A stretch of 64,000 bases of DNA from Aphelocoma coerulescens (taxonomy: Eukaryota > Chordata > Aves > Passeriformes > Corvidae): contig NC_091022.1 in the NCBI RefSeq assembly GCF_041296385.1, positions 18,309,967 through 18,373,966 on the forward strand, read 5' to 3'. This document shows positions 1 to 15,100 of the stretch, piece after piece. The notes beneath the pieces were generated by a model. The model searched no databases. It was not told the DNA's origin and was given only the letters and a program-made list of their open reading frames with translations. Position 1 is the stretch's first letter, and the number at the start of each line of letters is the position of its first letter. The translations under genes and the position numbers were made by a program.

Positions 1-3000
1 CCTTGCCAAAAGGTTTCTGAAGGGACTGTGACAGAAAAGATCCACACTGTGATTTTCTTGGTTGCATGGAGTAGTCGGACGTGTGTCACTGGCCATGGGA
101 CGGTCTCCTCATGACCCCCAGCTGAGCCTGGACCTCTGACCCCACAGCAGCAGCTCCCTCTGGAGCTGGTACTGGTTCCCTGTTCCTGTCACCAGAGGCC
201 ACAGCCCACCAGAGCAGCAAATACAGAGAAACTAAACCAAAACAGAGCTTTTACTTCTTAATCCTGGTGGCAAAGATTCGGGTTTCATGAAGAAAAGCAT
301 GGCAGCTGTCACCAGCCCTCAAAACAGATTTGCCAGGCCAAGAAATAAGCCTTACAGATCATTTCTGCATCACTGGAACAAAAGGCAGATCCTGCCATCA
401 GGCAGTGCACTTACTGCTGTCAAACAAACTGGGGGACATGTGACACCCACCCGAGGAGGGGTGTGTAGGTGTGAAGGGAGAGCACAGCTGTTCTCCACAC
501 TCCACTGCCCAGAGACCTGCTGGCTGCCCCCGTTCCTGCCTCAGCACCGACCACTGCAAAGAGGGACTGGGCTCCGCTGCAGCACAGGGTGGGAACCAGT
601 TTCAGGATTGCACTGAAGTGTTTTCCGAAGGGGATCTGAGAGACACAGTCATGTCAGAAAGCAGGGGTAAGAGTGAGCTTTTCTTTATGTCTTTTAAATA
701 AAAAATGGTAAGTCTAAAGGGACACTGAGTTTGCTTGTCCTAAGTTCACACCTGTGCACAGCTCCAGCTCTATCCAGCTGTAGCCTCCCTGGCTCACCCT
801 TTTCCTAGTCTGCTGACTGATTGTTCATGAAATGATTTCATTGCCATTTATCATTGTAATAGCTAGGGATTGCCAGAAATTATTTCTGTGTGAAACAGGG
901 CCCTGGGCTTAATATGAGCAATACTGCTGTTCACCATTCATGCAGGTACAAGCACTGGAAGGCCACAGAATTTAGTAATACTAGGAGCATTTGTTCCCCC
1001 ATTTCTCACCTTTTCTGGGACTGTGCTCCAGCCAGGTTCTGCTCAGGGTGGGAACATGGTTGACAAGGACCAACCCTGCTCTTGGCAGAACTCTGCCAAG
1101 GCTGCCAGCTGCTGCTTATCACACACAGGCAGTGCAGGGACTCTGCTCTTACAGGTTCTCTGAGCCTGAGTGTGTTTGGTTTTAAGTTAAGATACACATA
1201 GTCATATCTCACTTCCTTTTTACTGTAATTATTCATTTTAAATGTAAGGAATTCAACAAGGAATACCACTTACACACTGTAACTCTGTATTCAGTGAGAA
1301 ATTTTACCCCAGTTTAATTTTGCATCTTGGTTACAAAATCAGAGAGACAGCATCAGTTCATCATCAGTTCACCCCATGTAAAGCTGGAATAGAGAAAAGG
1401 GTCATGTGGCCCATGAAGATCACACATGTGTGACAGATACCATGTCTGCCCCACAGCAGCACCATTACAGACATCTTCCATGGGTTATTGTGATGGCAGT
1501 GTTGGTGTATAAACTGTATTGAAACAGCCCCTGAAAAACTCAGGATGAACGTCTGTGGCAAAGAGTTTTCATGTGATCTAAATTTCATCACCCAGGTAAG
1601 AACTGCTGTCATTAGCAGATAAATTCTACATATAGAAAGGCATACATGTGAATGGCCCTGCAGTGAAGTGTCTGAGTGACAAGTTCCCTATTACCAACCT
1701 CCTCTTGTTCAGGCACTGAGCAACACCTGGAAGTCTCACTCCAATGGACAAGGCTCCATGTGACATGGGAGCATGGTACGAAGATGCTGGCAATTTAAGT
1801 GGGTTTTTAGTGTGTTAGTTGTGCTCTTTGTCTTTGAAGAGAAGGGAGGCTCTTTGCCTATGTGCAGAAAGCCAGTGTTTGTGAGAAAAGCAGAAGCTGA
1901 GATTTTGCTTAAAGCAGCATCATTTACTGACTTAAAAACTCAGGTAAAAACCTTCAGCCAAGCTCAGAAAGCTGTGAGACTTTCTGAAGAGTTTTCACTG
2001 CTTTGGTGCCACAGAGAGAGCTGGTGCTGAAAATCCAACATTATAGGGTAGCATGTTCCAGGTGCATTCCTAGGAAATATCTCCCATTTCACAATAAAGG
2101 AATCTGGACCACATCCTCTTAAGAACACAATAACAGGAACCAAAGCACTCTAAGCAAGGACAGCTGTGAGGTTCACATCAGAATCACGCTCCCACTGTGA
2201 ATCAAAACACTAATGAAGGCAAACTCCCTTCCCAGCTCCACAGTCCAAGACTCCCTTCCCTGAGCACAGCCATTTGACAAAGAATCTTGCCTGATCCCTT
2301 CAGATATACATTTAAGGAAGGACACAGTTGTTCAGGATCCTACTGTGAGGCTTTAAAAAGTATATTTAGCACATTTGTTACTAATTATTTGCTGCAGGAT
2401 TGATTGGATGACAAACAACTACAGCAATGACCATGGAGACAGACTCAGCACTTGGCAGCAGGGCCAGAGTTGCTAAAATAACACTGTTCTGCACTTTCTT
2501 TTCCCCAAATGGTTACTGCTGCAAGGCAGCTAGCATTTAATTCCACCTTACAAACACATAATCTGGAGGTACAACCATCCCCCTCACACAGGCACATTCA
2601 AAAGCTCTGCTGGACTCAGACTGGTAATGCTGTCCCTTGCAAATGCAAAGAACAGAGACATCAGCATTCTTTTAAACTAGAAGAAATAAAGGTTGGATTC
2701 AAAATCAACAGGTTTTGCATAAGCTGAGAGCAGCTGGGTGGAGTACAGACACTAATGCCACTGCTCCAGTCCTCTGCAGCCAGAGAAGCAATAGGGCTAG
2801 CAGAGGGGCTGCAGGGCCAGAAAGTGTCTGGCATTGTGCAGTGTAGGGAGAGCTGCTGTCAGTGCAAGTCTCATACACAGTGATCAAAGTCTCTGTGAGA
2901 ATTAAATGAAGCTTCCTGCACACCTGCTCAATAGTCACTTGGCACCAAAACTCCAGCCAACTCTACAATGCTTTAAAGACAGTAAGCTACCAATCCAGCC

Positions 3001-6000
3001 CACCACACCTATCCAAGAAGTCACACACAACTAGCCTCTCCTCATCTCTAGACTTTGTTTCCTTATTTATGCCAAGTTTTGCTGAACACTATTTATCCTT
3101 ATGTCTTTAAATTATATAACAAAAAAAAAAAAAAAAAAAAAAGAGAGAAAAAAGATGTGTAGACTACACTTTTCTAGCAGCATTAACATAACTGAAAAGC
3201 TTTAGGTCCTTTCCTTGTTAACAGTGATTTCTCCAAACCTCTCAGCATATTAGTGAACACATGCTACCTAATGGCCCCAGTTGGGATTGCAACTGGAACC
3301 ACAGGGTTTCTGCTGCACATTGACAGCTGGAGTTTGCATTTTGGTTTTCTAATCAGTAATTTCCCACCATCCATAGCCCTACAACCTCTTACCTTCTTGC
3401 TCACAAATATTTGCAGGGTTTGAGCCTGTCTGGGAAGCTGGAGGAAGGAAGAATCTGCTCATTTAAGAAAAGGCCTCCTGTGGCACATATGGGGCAGGGA
3501 AACTTCGGCTGTAGTGGTGAGCAGTGCAGCAGCTCTGGGGGAGGCAGGACTGGCCTTTCAGTCTTTCACAGCTGCAAACTGGAGTTTGTGTCAGCTCAGG
3601 CAAGTGTGACTGGCAAAAGCCTTAGGGCAGCCATGGTAAGTAACTTCACCTGATACACTACAGTCACTGTATCCTGGTTTGGAGTGAAATACTCCTGCCT
3701 CCCTAAGTATCTTAATATTAAAATCTACAGATCTAAAAAATCGAGAAAGCTTTGAATTGACAAGTAAAAGAAAATCCATGCTAGGCTGACACCAGCAGTG
3801 ATTCCATTAGCACAGGGCAAAAATATGTCTGTTCTGATCCAGGTTGAACTCAGTCTACTTCTGTATTCCCTTAAGTGGCTGCCAGACCTTCTCACAACTG
3901 GTGCTGAACAAAACAACAGAGCAAAATTAAAGTTTGGGAAAATTATAAAGTAATACCGGGATCTCTTTTCATTCCAACAAGTGAGAAAGAATTCTTTTTA
4001 AAGTAATTTTTTTCTTCTTGCTTTTAATACAAAATGTGAGCAGAGCCCTTGAGAGGTCATGGGCGAGGCAACCTTTACAGGAGGGTATGATTAAGGCACA
4101 AGCCATCAGGAAAGAGTAGCTTCAATCACCAGATCACTAAGATGATGTGGATGAATCATCCCCATTTCTGTGCTGCACATTCTCCCAGGTAAACAGAGAG
4201 AATGACACCTTTGTAAGGGAAGTTTATGATCAGCAATATGGAGGCATTAAACTGAAAATAATGAACAGTATCTCTGCACAGGGAACAGGATTGGAAACCC
4301 AGAAATTCTCCTAGATGCTCAGTATTCTCAATGGAGAAACATCAGTGCTTTTCCCATTGGATGGTGTGTAAAGGTTGATGTGAGGAAACATGAAATTAAG
4401 CCCCAGTGACATGTGCCCTTCCCTTTTCCAAAGACACATAAAACATAACTCCCCAAAATCTCCAAAAAGGGGATTTGAACATTTTCAAGACTTCTAACAT
4501 ACAAAACCTCCCTGGTTTTGTGAGACTCCCAATGTAAACAAATATCACTGTTGAGCATATAAAATTAAAAGCAATTTAATTCAGAAGTAAAACGGGAAGA
4601 TTTCTTGTTTCAAATGTTTCTCTGTTTGAAGAAACAATTTCCTCTCTCACTATTCCATTTCCAGCAGTACTTTTGCTTCTGTCTATAACCGTGTAAAGAC
4701 ATTTTAAAGCTTTAATTCATTTTGCAATTCTGAATAGCTTTCCTTAATTGCTCATGTCAAACATCAATTTCATGTTTTTAAAAAATTTATAAAACAATTC
4801 TGTGCTGTCAGGACGAAAAAGTTCAGATTATTAATTGCATGTAAACTCCCCATGCTAATGTATTTCCTGTCATTCACTTCTGGCAGGAAACTATTTTAAA
4901 GAGGCATAGCATTCATACAGTAGTTCAGTGTTTGCATTCACAGTACATTTTCTTGCCGTTCCCTCAGCTAAGGTAAAGAAATCATCAAGTTACCCAGTTT
5001 GGAGGGGTTTCTCACCACCAGATGCCACACTGAATGCTCCATGTCACAGCTCAATGGTAAGGGCAGCAGCACAGAAGACAACTGAGGCTGTCTGTCAGCT
5101 TGACTGAGGTTCTTTGCATCTTCACCAAATACAAATTCACATGGCCAAACTAACAAGCTTGCAATGTACTGCCTTGTACTTCCATTAATAGCTGTGTGAT
5201 TAATTGGTTACAGCCCATTATATTAGAACAAACACAGCTAGGAATTCTGCTTAAAGAGAATGAATCAGGATTGGGCTGCAGGCCGAGTTTAGCAAGGATT
5301 TTCAGCAATTCATAAATTCTTAAGGTGAATGAAATGGAAGAAAAAAACTAAAACAGTTTCAAGGAGGTCTGACATACAGGGATTCAACACCAGTCTCACA
5401 GGACTCAGTACCATGAGCCTAAATAAATACATACCTTTGGCAGTCCACGGAAAATAAGGCAGCCTAATTCTGCAGTGCTTGTTTAGACAGCACTTGCAGC
5501 CATAGTGCCAGAGAGGCAGTGACTGATTTCCCATCACAAACTCTCACAGGAGTTCTTGTTACACAAGATTCCAGAACTGAATTTATGGCTCATGGGGCTT
5601 TGATATCCCTATTCCCTTTCCCAGCAGTATTTATTTCAGACCAGATGACTACCTGACCCTCTGAAAGACCAGCTTTGAATTGGGATAGGGGAAGCCACAA
5701 ACATAACTACTGATAAGGCATTTAAACACTAAATCCTTTTGCTCTAATATGGAGTTGCATGGTTAGGTGGAGACACTCCACAAATTCTGAAAGAGGGATT
5801 AAAATGTAGCATGTTGCACTGCAGAATTTCACACAGCTTCACTACTTTGTATTGACAACTTCACTCTACATCTTTGGGGAACTAAAAATCTGTTTCCTTT
5901 CATGCTCAAGTATTTTGTACTGCATACAAATGGGAACATTTATGCCTGTTCATTCTAGGTGGAAGCATAAAAATTACTAACAGGACTTCTGCCAGAAATT

Positions 6001-9000
6001 TGAGTCAGAGAAGCAATATGATGTCTTCTGAATAAAGAACATTTGCTATGTTCATAAGCTTTTCATATTTGTGGATTGTCATGAGTGCCTTTTGGTGTAC
6101 AACATCGAAAGGGTGAATTCTTGGGCCTTCTAAAATGCAAGCAAGAAGAAGTGGTCTATTGCTGTTCCCCTACAAATTCACAGGACTGCAGTACCTGACT
6201 AAACCCTAGACCAGAGATGTATTTCACAATGTCGGTTTTTAAGCCTTCCCAGTTTTCAAGGTAGGATGAGGCACAGTTCAGCTATTCCAATCAATACTGA
6301 TGGTATTATGTGGCCACCAGTACTAAAATTTTTTACAGTGAGTAATACCTTTGATTCTGAAACCCCAGACAAGGTATATGCACAGTACAGACATAGCTGG
6401 CACAAGTCCTAACAAGTTTTATATTTGTTCTCATGTTTTCTGAGTTGCAATATCTTCTTGGTACGTTGTAACAATCAGAAAGCCCATGTCAACTTCTTGT
6501 AAAATCTGAAGCACCCACATCTTTACTGTACAAAATACAGATGAGGCCAATCCTGCCTAATTTTCTTTCCTAAGTCATCATGTATATCCCTGGCTATGAT
6601 GTTACATGCATGAGTGAAGATAGACTATCAGCAGGCTACCAGGCCTGTCCAGCCCTCACCAAAGCTGACAGGAGCCTTTTAATCTATAGCAAAGTAAGTC
6701 TGAAATAAATTTTTCCTCTAGGTTTGACCTACAGACCTGCATACATATAGGAGACTATGTCCTGCACTAGTGGAACATTTGGTACACATGGCGAGGAAGA
6801 AATGTATCAGTCCCGTATCTCTGATGGGTTGATGTGCCCCCTGTATAAAATCTACAACAGATTGTACTCAGGCTTCCTTCCAATACTGCAACCTTTAGGA
6901 ATTAGCAATTCCTTCCTTCTTGAGCTGCTTATTTACCCCTAAATACTTGGGTACATTTTTGAGGGGAAGTATTCTGAAAGCCTTGATGGCTAGTTTCATA
7001 GCAAGAGTCAGCCTTGGGAGTAAGCTAAAAAAGGAAGACAAAATATAAATTGAAGGCATCTCTCTATTCAGTGCCACCAGATACAAAGAAAATCAGGAGA
7101 ATTATTTTAAGACAAATGAGACAGTGAGGTCAGACTAATTCCTAGTAATCAAGATGCTGGCCACCACTGATCTAAAAGCATGCCTCTAATTTAGTTCTGT
7201 TCAATATTTTATGTCTTAAATGTATCTTTCAGTGATTACTGGCATTATGCTATAAAGGTTCTACACAAAGGAGAATTCTTGTCATACTAAACCTCACATT
7301 TTAGCATGGTATCTTAATAGTGGAAGATAATGACTCCAGAAGAAAACAAAACCCTCACAAAGCAAGCCATAACCCCAGTGGATTCTGCTGGGGTACCTTC
7401 ACCATGCCTTGTATTTAACAGCAGTGGGTAATTACTGGTACTTGTTGGAGTCAGCACAAATTCTCATATGCCTGTGCTTGAAAGGGAACATCATTATGTC
7501 TTTGTGGTGCTGTCAAGTCAAAAAGCCAGACGGACAGACTGCTGACAGCAGGAACTTGTTACATAGACTATAATTTTCTGACAAAAGTAGCTACATATGT
7601 TGTACTTCTGATGCTTATTTTGTGGCATGACTGATTGAGACAATAGTAAAAAGCATAGTCATGGAATATTAAACGGTAATTGATCTTAAAAGTGGCTCTA
7701 TCTATGCATTGGTGCAAGTATTAAAGATGAACAAAACCTGTTTGTCAAACTCCCAGACTGAACTTTGATGCAGCTGCTTGGTAGAAAGCATTCTTTTAGG
7801 AAGAGACTGGAAAGCCCAGATATATGAAACCCCACATTCTACACAGATACACTCGAGTTGCCCATAGTACATTCAGCTTTTGTATTGTTAGTTATTTTGA
7901 AGCACTAGAGGGGCAAATTAACTAATTTTCTATATATTATCACACCTAGGCTGCTAGAATATACCTCAGGTCACTCTTGCACAATTTTTCAATAACTGAC
8001 TTCAGATCCAAGGGGACATTATTCAGTGCTAATAATCAAATTAATTGATTTATATTTAATCTCATTTAATCTAATGATTTACAGTTAATTCCCAGATTAA
8101 ACTCTAAATGTATTACTGATAGCAGAACCAAAACAGTTTTAATGTTACCTTTTTCCCTGGGCCAGATTTAAAAGTGAAACTGTTTCTTCTATTGAGAACA
8201 ATACAGCAAAATGCAATTACAAAAATGCATTCTGTGGCCAAACTTAGGGCTCAATTGTACAGCTACCTGCATGAAAAGAAAAAAAAAATCAAGCAACAAG
8301 ATATAAATATAATCTAGATCACTCTTATCATTTACTCTGCCAATATTTTGTTCCAGAATACACGTATGCATTTTCATTGGTTACTTACTTTAATCCCTAT
8401 GCTAAGTATATACATAAACTCAAATTATGTGCATGGTTTTGTCAGAATATCTTTACGTTTCACATCTGGGCATTTCCCACTTTGCTTCTCTTCCCAAAAC
8501 ATCACAACCATCTTTTGGTAGCGTCTGTTGGACATGGACTTGCTGGTCATTGACTAAGCAGCTTGTAAGCAATTCTCTCAAGACCATTTTAGCAGAGCAC
8601 CTACAATTATTAAAGTTCATATTTTTCAATCTTCATATTACTGCTTTAGTCTACTGCAACAGCATCTGCATTGTAACAAGAAAGACACTCTCCCTAAAGT
8701 GTTCCTTGAAGATATGGGATATCATCACAACTAGAATATATGGGCTTAACTCCATCCTTTCCTACAACTTCCATAATGTTTGATAAATTGGTACCTGCAC
8801 TGGTGACACTGTGGCAGCACAGTAATTCCTGCACTGTGTATGAGATCAGGAGATACCAGCTCCAATCCCAGCAGCAGCAGAACTGTACTAACACACTGCT
8901 GTTTGTGGGCTAATTATGCTTGCATTTCAGAAAACTAATTAGTTTGGGCAGAGCCCTATGCTAAGTTCAGTATCTTACACAGTCATCCACTACATGGGTA

Positions 9001-11700
9001 TTTCTTTCCTTCCTCCACCTTCCCACACACATTTGTCTAAATTAAGGCAGTACATACTGATGGTTTACCTGTGGCCAAAATTTCCATATGGTACAGAATT
9101 TTGCTCCAAGATATACTACTACTCTAGAAAGAAACAGAAGTAACAAAAATTATAAAAATCTGACCCTTTGCAAAAAGTCCAAATCAGGATTTCTGTTCAG
9201 AATCAGTAAGAGGTAATTTTCAAGCTTGGCCTGACTAATAAAGCATTAAAACCAGCAGTTATGGCAGAAACTATAAAAAACTAATATGTAGTTTTCTAAA
9301 AGTATTAATTTACTGGCACTAATGATGATGTATATTATCCTATCTGCCACAAAAGCTGATAATCTGTGATGAAAACTCATTCAGGTTTGTTACAGAATAT
9401 AAATGTGATGATTACTCCAGTTGAAATCGTTCAAAATCTTAGCATTAATTAGAAGGAAGTAAAATGCCAATGAATATAGAAAAAAAAAAGTTGATCAGCA
9501 ATGGAAGTATTTATCCCCCCCATGCACACATCCTTAGGAACCAATTCTGAATGTACTTATCCTGCCAAATCAGTTATTAAAGGTAAGGTAATGCATATTA
9601 TATATATTTTTCTGAGTTTGAAATCTGATTTCATAAATGTCTACAACTTTCACATAGGATTTTTTTGGCCTGGCTTACCTTTTTGTCCTTTCTTTCAACC
9701 AATAAAACTTGTTCTATGGAAACAGGGAATTTAACCAAAGAAATGGGAGACCCAAAGCCAGAATCGGTTACTTCCATATTTGTTGCAAAAATCATTCAGT
9801 CAGCAAACAAAACCAAAAACTTCCAGCCAATTTTTGCTTGAAAGTTGCCCACAAAGGGACACACAAAGAGATTGAGTTTTGGGACTACCTGCAGGGAAGT
9901 TCTTTTCACTGTAACACAAATGCAAACAAGCACTGTCCTACCAGCTCCCCTTCTCAAGGGCACAACAGGGAATCTCAAAGTAGGTCAGTTTAGGAAAACA
10001 GTAACAAATTTCTTTAAATCAATTACTTTTGGGTTGAAGTTAAACAAAAACAGGGAGAACTGAGAGTACAGATTTTCAGCTCTTTTAGACTAAAGGTCAA
10101 CGTCAATTTCTCTCACACACAGCTTAAGCTGTTGACATACACCAAAGAGTAATTTTGACTGCTAACAAATGTTGCCTTCACATAGCTGTACTACTTAGAC
10201 TTCACTAAATCTCCATCATTGTTTTAAATGCTGCTCTAACATTCTATTGCACTTAAATAGGAAGTAAATAGTCCATTATAGCAAAGAGTCATTTCTTAAA
10301 AATTATGTTGACTATTCTACAGATTAAATCAAAGGAACAATATTCATTTGAATTTAAACACTTTTGATAGCAGTTCACATTAGAGAGAACTGCAGAAGAT
10401 CATCACTGGTTAAATGGTTCAGTCTTTTTTGCTTCTAAACTGTAGGGTCTTATCTCCCTATTAATTTTATTTAAGGCGTCACGAATTATTCATGGTTATT
10501 TCTAATTCATCAGTAATTTTATTATTGTTCCCTCTAATATTTGCATTTATTAGACAGAAGAAATTTAGTATTTTCTTGGTAGTTACCCCAGGAAGGTTGT
10601 AATTGATGAACCAATGTGATATATTTGTTTTAATGTAACCTCTGCACTCTAAAAATTAAAGAAATTATTTTTGGAAGTGAAATTCAAAAATAATCACTTT
10701 TTAATTAAACAGCCGTAACACCTAAATTAGTATCATTTTATCCATCCCACTGAAGTAATTTCTACTGCTGAAAGTTTCATCACTACATGCTTGCAATGAC
10801 AATGTTAAAAATTTGTTAAAGAAATGTCATTGCAAACAAAGTTACTGATCAGAAGCAGTTAGCTAAGGATTGGTACCAGTGTTCCCTGAGAGCTAAAGCA
10901 GGCTTCTGGTAAAGTTGCATTATCTGCAAGGAGAAGAATTTCCTTTTCAATGGACAGAGTTTCCTTCTACAAGTCCAACCCAATTAATTAAATATACTGA
11001 AATTAAAAGAAAGAAAGGAAAGTTCCCCTCACCTATACTTTTAAAATCTTTTTACAGCCTTAAAAATCTGCTACTCATGAAATGCTAACACGTGCAGTGT
11101 TTAGGAATGTTATTTTATTTACAAATAATACTACCTTTGATAAAGCCATTTTTAGATCCAAAACATTCTTTCCTTCCTGCATTGAAAGGAGATTCTCTTG
11201 CAAAGCAAACTGTCGAACACTAATTGAATCCAATTAGAACATGACAATAAACTGTTGCATAAGAATTGGGAATGCAGAATTTCATTACAACCTATACTCT
11301 GAACAAATGAGTGCTCATCTATAGAACTATTTAAATGAAGGGAGACAGTGCATATTTGGTTAGCAAAATGCAGTGCTTAATTTAACATAAAGGCTAATTT
11401 GCAGTTGAAAGGATTTTTTAATTACTAATTAAACTGAATTAGACTCTTTTCTGGAAAGCAATTAAAGAAAAAAAATACAAGGCAAGGTTAAAAACAAGTC
11501 AGAATGCATGTCCCTAGTTTGTGCCAATCCACCTAGGTGCAGTTTAAAATCTCAGCATACTGGGAACTTGCCTTAAGTTTTCAGAGGTGACTTAATACAC
11601 GAGACACTCAGCAGAAGCCACGTGTGCCTCAGCACATCCGAGCTCCACAAGTGCTGGGACCAGAACCACACAGTTTATGTTTCACGTCGGTTTTGGTTAT
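1..11700. other. No recognisable gene; flank and possible distal 3' UTR of SH3GLB1
   Basis: I find no coding exon with convincing splice sites or family similarity here; the open frames are short and unlike known proteins. The right part, from roughly 9,000 upward, is AT-rich and could include distal 3' UTR of the minus-strand SH3GLB1 transcript. From about 10,450 to 11,470 there are many TAAT-type motifs and an octamer ATTTGCAT, which resembles conserved regulatory DNA, but conservation cannot be judged from one sequence. A 22-base A run lies at 3121-3142. The selenoprotein gene SELENOF, the expected neighbour on this side in other vertebrates, was looked for and not recognised. Confidence 0.5.
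3121..3142. repeat. Poly(A) homopolymer run
   Basis: Twenty-two consecutive A followed by a GAGAGAAAAAAG tail. No retroposed gene body was recognised upstream of it, so it is reported only as a simple repeat. Confidence 0.9.
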
Positions 11701-11740
11701 TCAAATAACATGCACTACACCTGCATCGGTTCACAATAAG

Positions 11741-11746
11741 TTTATT
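11741..11746 (-). terminator. SH3GLB1: Candidate proximal poly(A) signal of SH3GLB1
   Basis: The plus strand reads TTTATT, which is AATAAA on the gene strand, about 345 bases past the SH3GLB1 stop codon. A GT-rich stretch follows on the minus strand. Mammalian SH3GLB1 has long 3' UTRs, so more distal sites to the left are likely; further TTTATT matches occur near 10,464, 10,516 and 10,545. Confidence 0.4.
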
Positions 11747-12091
11747 TTATGTGAAGAAAAGCTTTGCCATTAATGAAAAATTTCAGTAGAAAACAGTACC
11801 TCCTGCTTTCAATCTAGATTACTCAAAAGTAGAAGCTTGTATTAGTGAAAACTTCAGTAGAAACAAATCTGTAGGAAACGTTCTTGGCACATGAAGTAAA
11901 AAGCTTTAAACACATTAAATTTGAATAGAGTATTGACCGTGCAACCATGCTGGCAGAAAAGCCAGTTTTTAATGGCTGGTATTTGTCCCTCAAGACAATA
12001 ACATGGAAGACACATAAACCTGCTTACATAACGTTAATTGTATATAAATATGGAGTTGCCATAATTGACAGTCTCTATTCAGGCTGATCAT

Positions 12092-12199
12092 TTAGTTTAG
12101 CAGTTCTAAATAAGTAATAGGCACTTTGCCTTTCTGATTTCCCCTTTCACCCATTAGCCAGTCTGAATCCATGCCAGGGATACTGTACACTGTTATCAC
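12092..12199 (-). CDS. SH3GLB1: SH3GLB1 coding exon 9 (end of SH3, stop)
   Basis: The acceptor ...ttttttcag is followed by 35 codons starting VITVYSIPGMDSDW and ending ITYLELLN, then TAA at 12,094-12,092. It carries the second half of the SH3 domain, including the ligand-groove tryptophan. Phase 0 start. Confidence 0.97.
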   Translation of the reverse strand: MITVYSIPGMDSDWLMGERGNQKGKVPITYLELLN

Positions 12200-15100
12200 C
12201 TGAAAAAAGAGAAACACATTATTATAAACTTTGTTTGCAGGGAAGAGAGTTACAGTATATCTTCATGTGATTTCCAATGTCTTAGAATTGGGATTAACCA
12301 GGTTAAACAGAGCATTTAAAATGAGCATCCATAGAACATAACCTAATGCTCATAAAAATTATTTCACTGGTCCATGGAAAAGAATAGAAACAGTAGTGTA
12401 ATTTAAAGTACCTTTTTTTCTGTTGAAATTCTATTCATTACAATTTCTTTTCTATTATGTTTTATCTTTAAATCTTGTGTATCCACCCTCAGCCTTAACA
12501 GGCAATCTAAAACAAACTTCTTTGAAGTGCATGACAGAAAGACAGATGGTGTTAATGTGCTATATCTTCCCAGAAAATCTGAGCCCACAGCTTCTAAGTC
12601 ACTCTCTAAATAAGAAAAGAGTCAAATAGAAATATTGAAGTAATGCACATTTAAAACCCCAAAATTCTGATTTTTTTCAGAATTTCTTCTTCAGCATTAA
12701 GCTACAGTCACATTACCAGGTGAAACTCTGTTCCAGCACTGTGCTTCATTATCTATCTCCATCTGCTTTGCATACTCTCTGACTTATGACTGCAACTGAA
12801 CCAGAACAGGAATAAACACAACACAGCCTTCACCATCAAAGCAAGTAGTAGTTGTATTTTCATATTCTTCCCAAATTGCAATATTCAACGTTTGAAAGAC
12901 TAATCATATTGATCATAGTGCCAAAGGTGTGGTGAAAAGTAGACAGTAAGCCTGCATCTTGACTGTCTAGCAAATGTTCTTGCAAGCTAAGATAAAATGT
13001 TCTTGCAAGCTAAGATAGTGTAACAAATGTTGACTCTCACTACTGAATATTAGGATATATAGGTACAGGACAATGCTTCAAGGGTATTATTGAAACTTAA
13101 TTTTAAAAAATCAACTACAAAAACTTTTTGATGTAGCACATCTTAACTGGCTACTCACAAGCATTCCCATTTTTACTTCCAAATGATCAAGGTACATAGA
13201 AAACTCTTACCTCATCTGCAAGTAGTGATAATTCACTGCTATTTGCAGCATCATAATCATAGAGAACTCTGGCTTTCCTGCTGCCACTTGATGACTTCAG
13301 TTCACTTAGGCCTGAAGTAACGATTGAGTTGCTTACTGAAGGCAACGAAGCAGAGGCTGAGGCCAAGACTGAGGGAGGAGAAACACTCTGCACAGGAGTT
13401 GTGGAAGACTGATTGTTGTTAGAGAGGAAAGTAGATGGAAAGCTGTGAGAGAAAAAAACAAGTCTCTGAGTGAATCTGTTTTACACAGGGCATATACAGG
13501 CTCCCATGCCTAAACTAGCATTCTTATTTTTATCAGCAATAAACACCAGCAGATATCAAGAACAAGTATCTTTATTTATGTCATACAACTCTCAGTGCTA
13601 TTCTGTTACTGCTAAGTAGCATAAATCAAATCAATCTAACTAAAAAAAAAAAAATACTGCCACCTTAAAAAAAACCCTTTGAATCTGCCTCTTAAAAAAA
13701 GGCAAAACCAAAAAAGCACTGTTGGTCAAACTTAATTCAGACTGTATTTTGATAAACATTTCTTTTGACAGCTCTGCCAGGAAAAGTAGCCTCCACCTCC
13801 TCCTGCTCATTCCTCAGTTATGTGGTTACACAAAAGATTGTGCTGACGAACCAGATCAGGGAAATATAATACAACTTAGAAACACAGCCTCCCTCTGAAA
13901 GCAAGAAAAAATCACACAACTATTTTTGTAATCTAAATCAGTTCACTGATTCAGCTAACTTCATGCTGTAAAACAAAAAAATTTTTTACACTAAAAATGA
14001 ACTTTTATCAATTTAAGCTCCTCATTTCTAGGTCAGGCTGCTACTTGCTCAGCGCAAGCCGTAGTGCTTGCCAGACCCTCCCATGAAGTCAATTAAACCC
14101 ATTAACCTGGCTGAAAAAGAGGAGAAAAAAAGGGTATAATCTCCTACTTAGTTAATGAGCTCAGTCACAAAAAACTGTTACAAGTGACCAAGCAGATACA
14201 AGGGAAAGCACAGAATAACATGACTGAAACACTGAAGGAGCAGAAAGGAGAGCAAAACAGCAAGAGATTTTGGGGCAGCGGAGTAGGAAGAACGGAACAG
14301 CAATGATGAGCTCTGAGACTATCTCATGTCAGTCTGCCCCACATCCTGGGAGGTAGTTCCATGGCAGGTTAAACTCTTTTATTTAGCAGCTGATGTAGCA
14401 ATTTCTTGTCCCTTTGCTGCCCTTGGTTGTAAGGTAGAATCCAGATGAGTGTTAAGAGTAGGTCAATGAAGGTTTTAAAAAAGGGCCAGCACCTAGGAGT
14501 TAGACTGAGTCATGATGACATGGAACTGTAATTGCATTTCTTTCCATTCTTTTGACCAGTGAATTCCTACATGTAACTTTCCTCATCAGTCCTTCTCCAT
14601 AGATGCTTTTTCATAAACATCTAGGATATGGACATATTACCTCCCCCCTCCTTTTGCTTTCCTACTCTTTTGACATAAGGAAGATCTATCTATACCATGC
14701 ATACGAACCCACCAGAAAACAGTCTGATCTCATCCCTTCCTACCTCTGCTCCTCAGTAAGATTCTTTCTGAAGGTGCAGTTCAGTGGCAACTTTACCCAT
14801 GAAAATCCAGATCAGTATATTCCCATAACCACGCCTGCAACATTACTGGTGCTCGTAGGACCATAAGAGGAGCTGATGCAGGTAAAAACTAAACCCATCA
14901 ACACAGGAACTAATTTTTGGCTCATGTGACAATAATGACAGTGGAATTAATGTAGCTCAAATCTGTAACAGCTACAGCAGTCCTGCACACAAGGTTACAG
15001 GTTCACACTGTACTTAACCTGGTAAATGCACAGCGCCACTGAACGGGGTGGATCCACTCCAGTACCCCTTTTCCACATCAATGTTCATTCTCTATCATTT

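Noticed and set aside
1..11700. SELENOF, expected beside SH3GLB1 from other vertebrates
   Set aside because: No exon or selenocysteine-insertion-type structure could be recognised; it probably lies outside the window.
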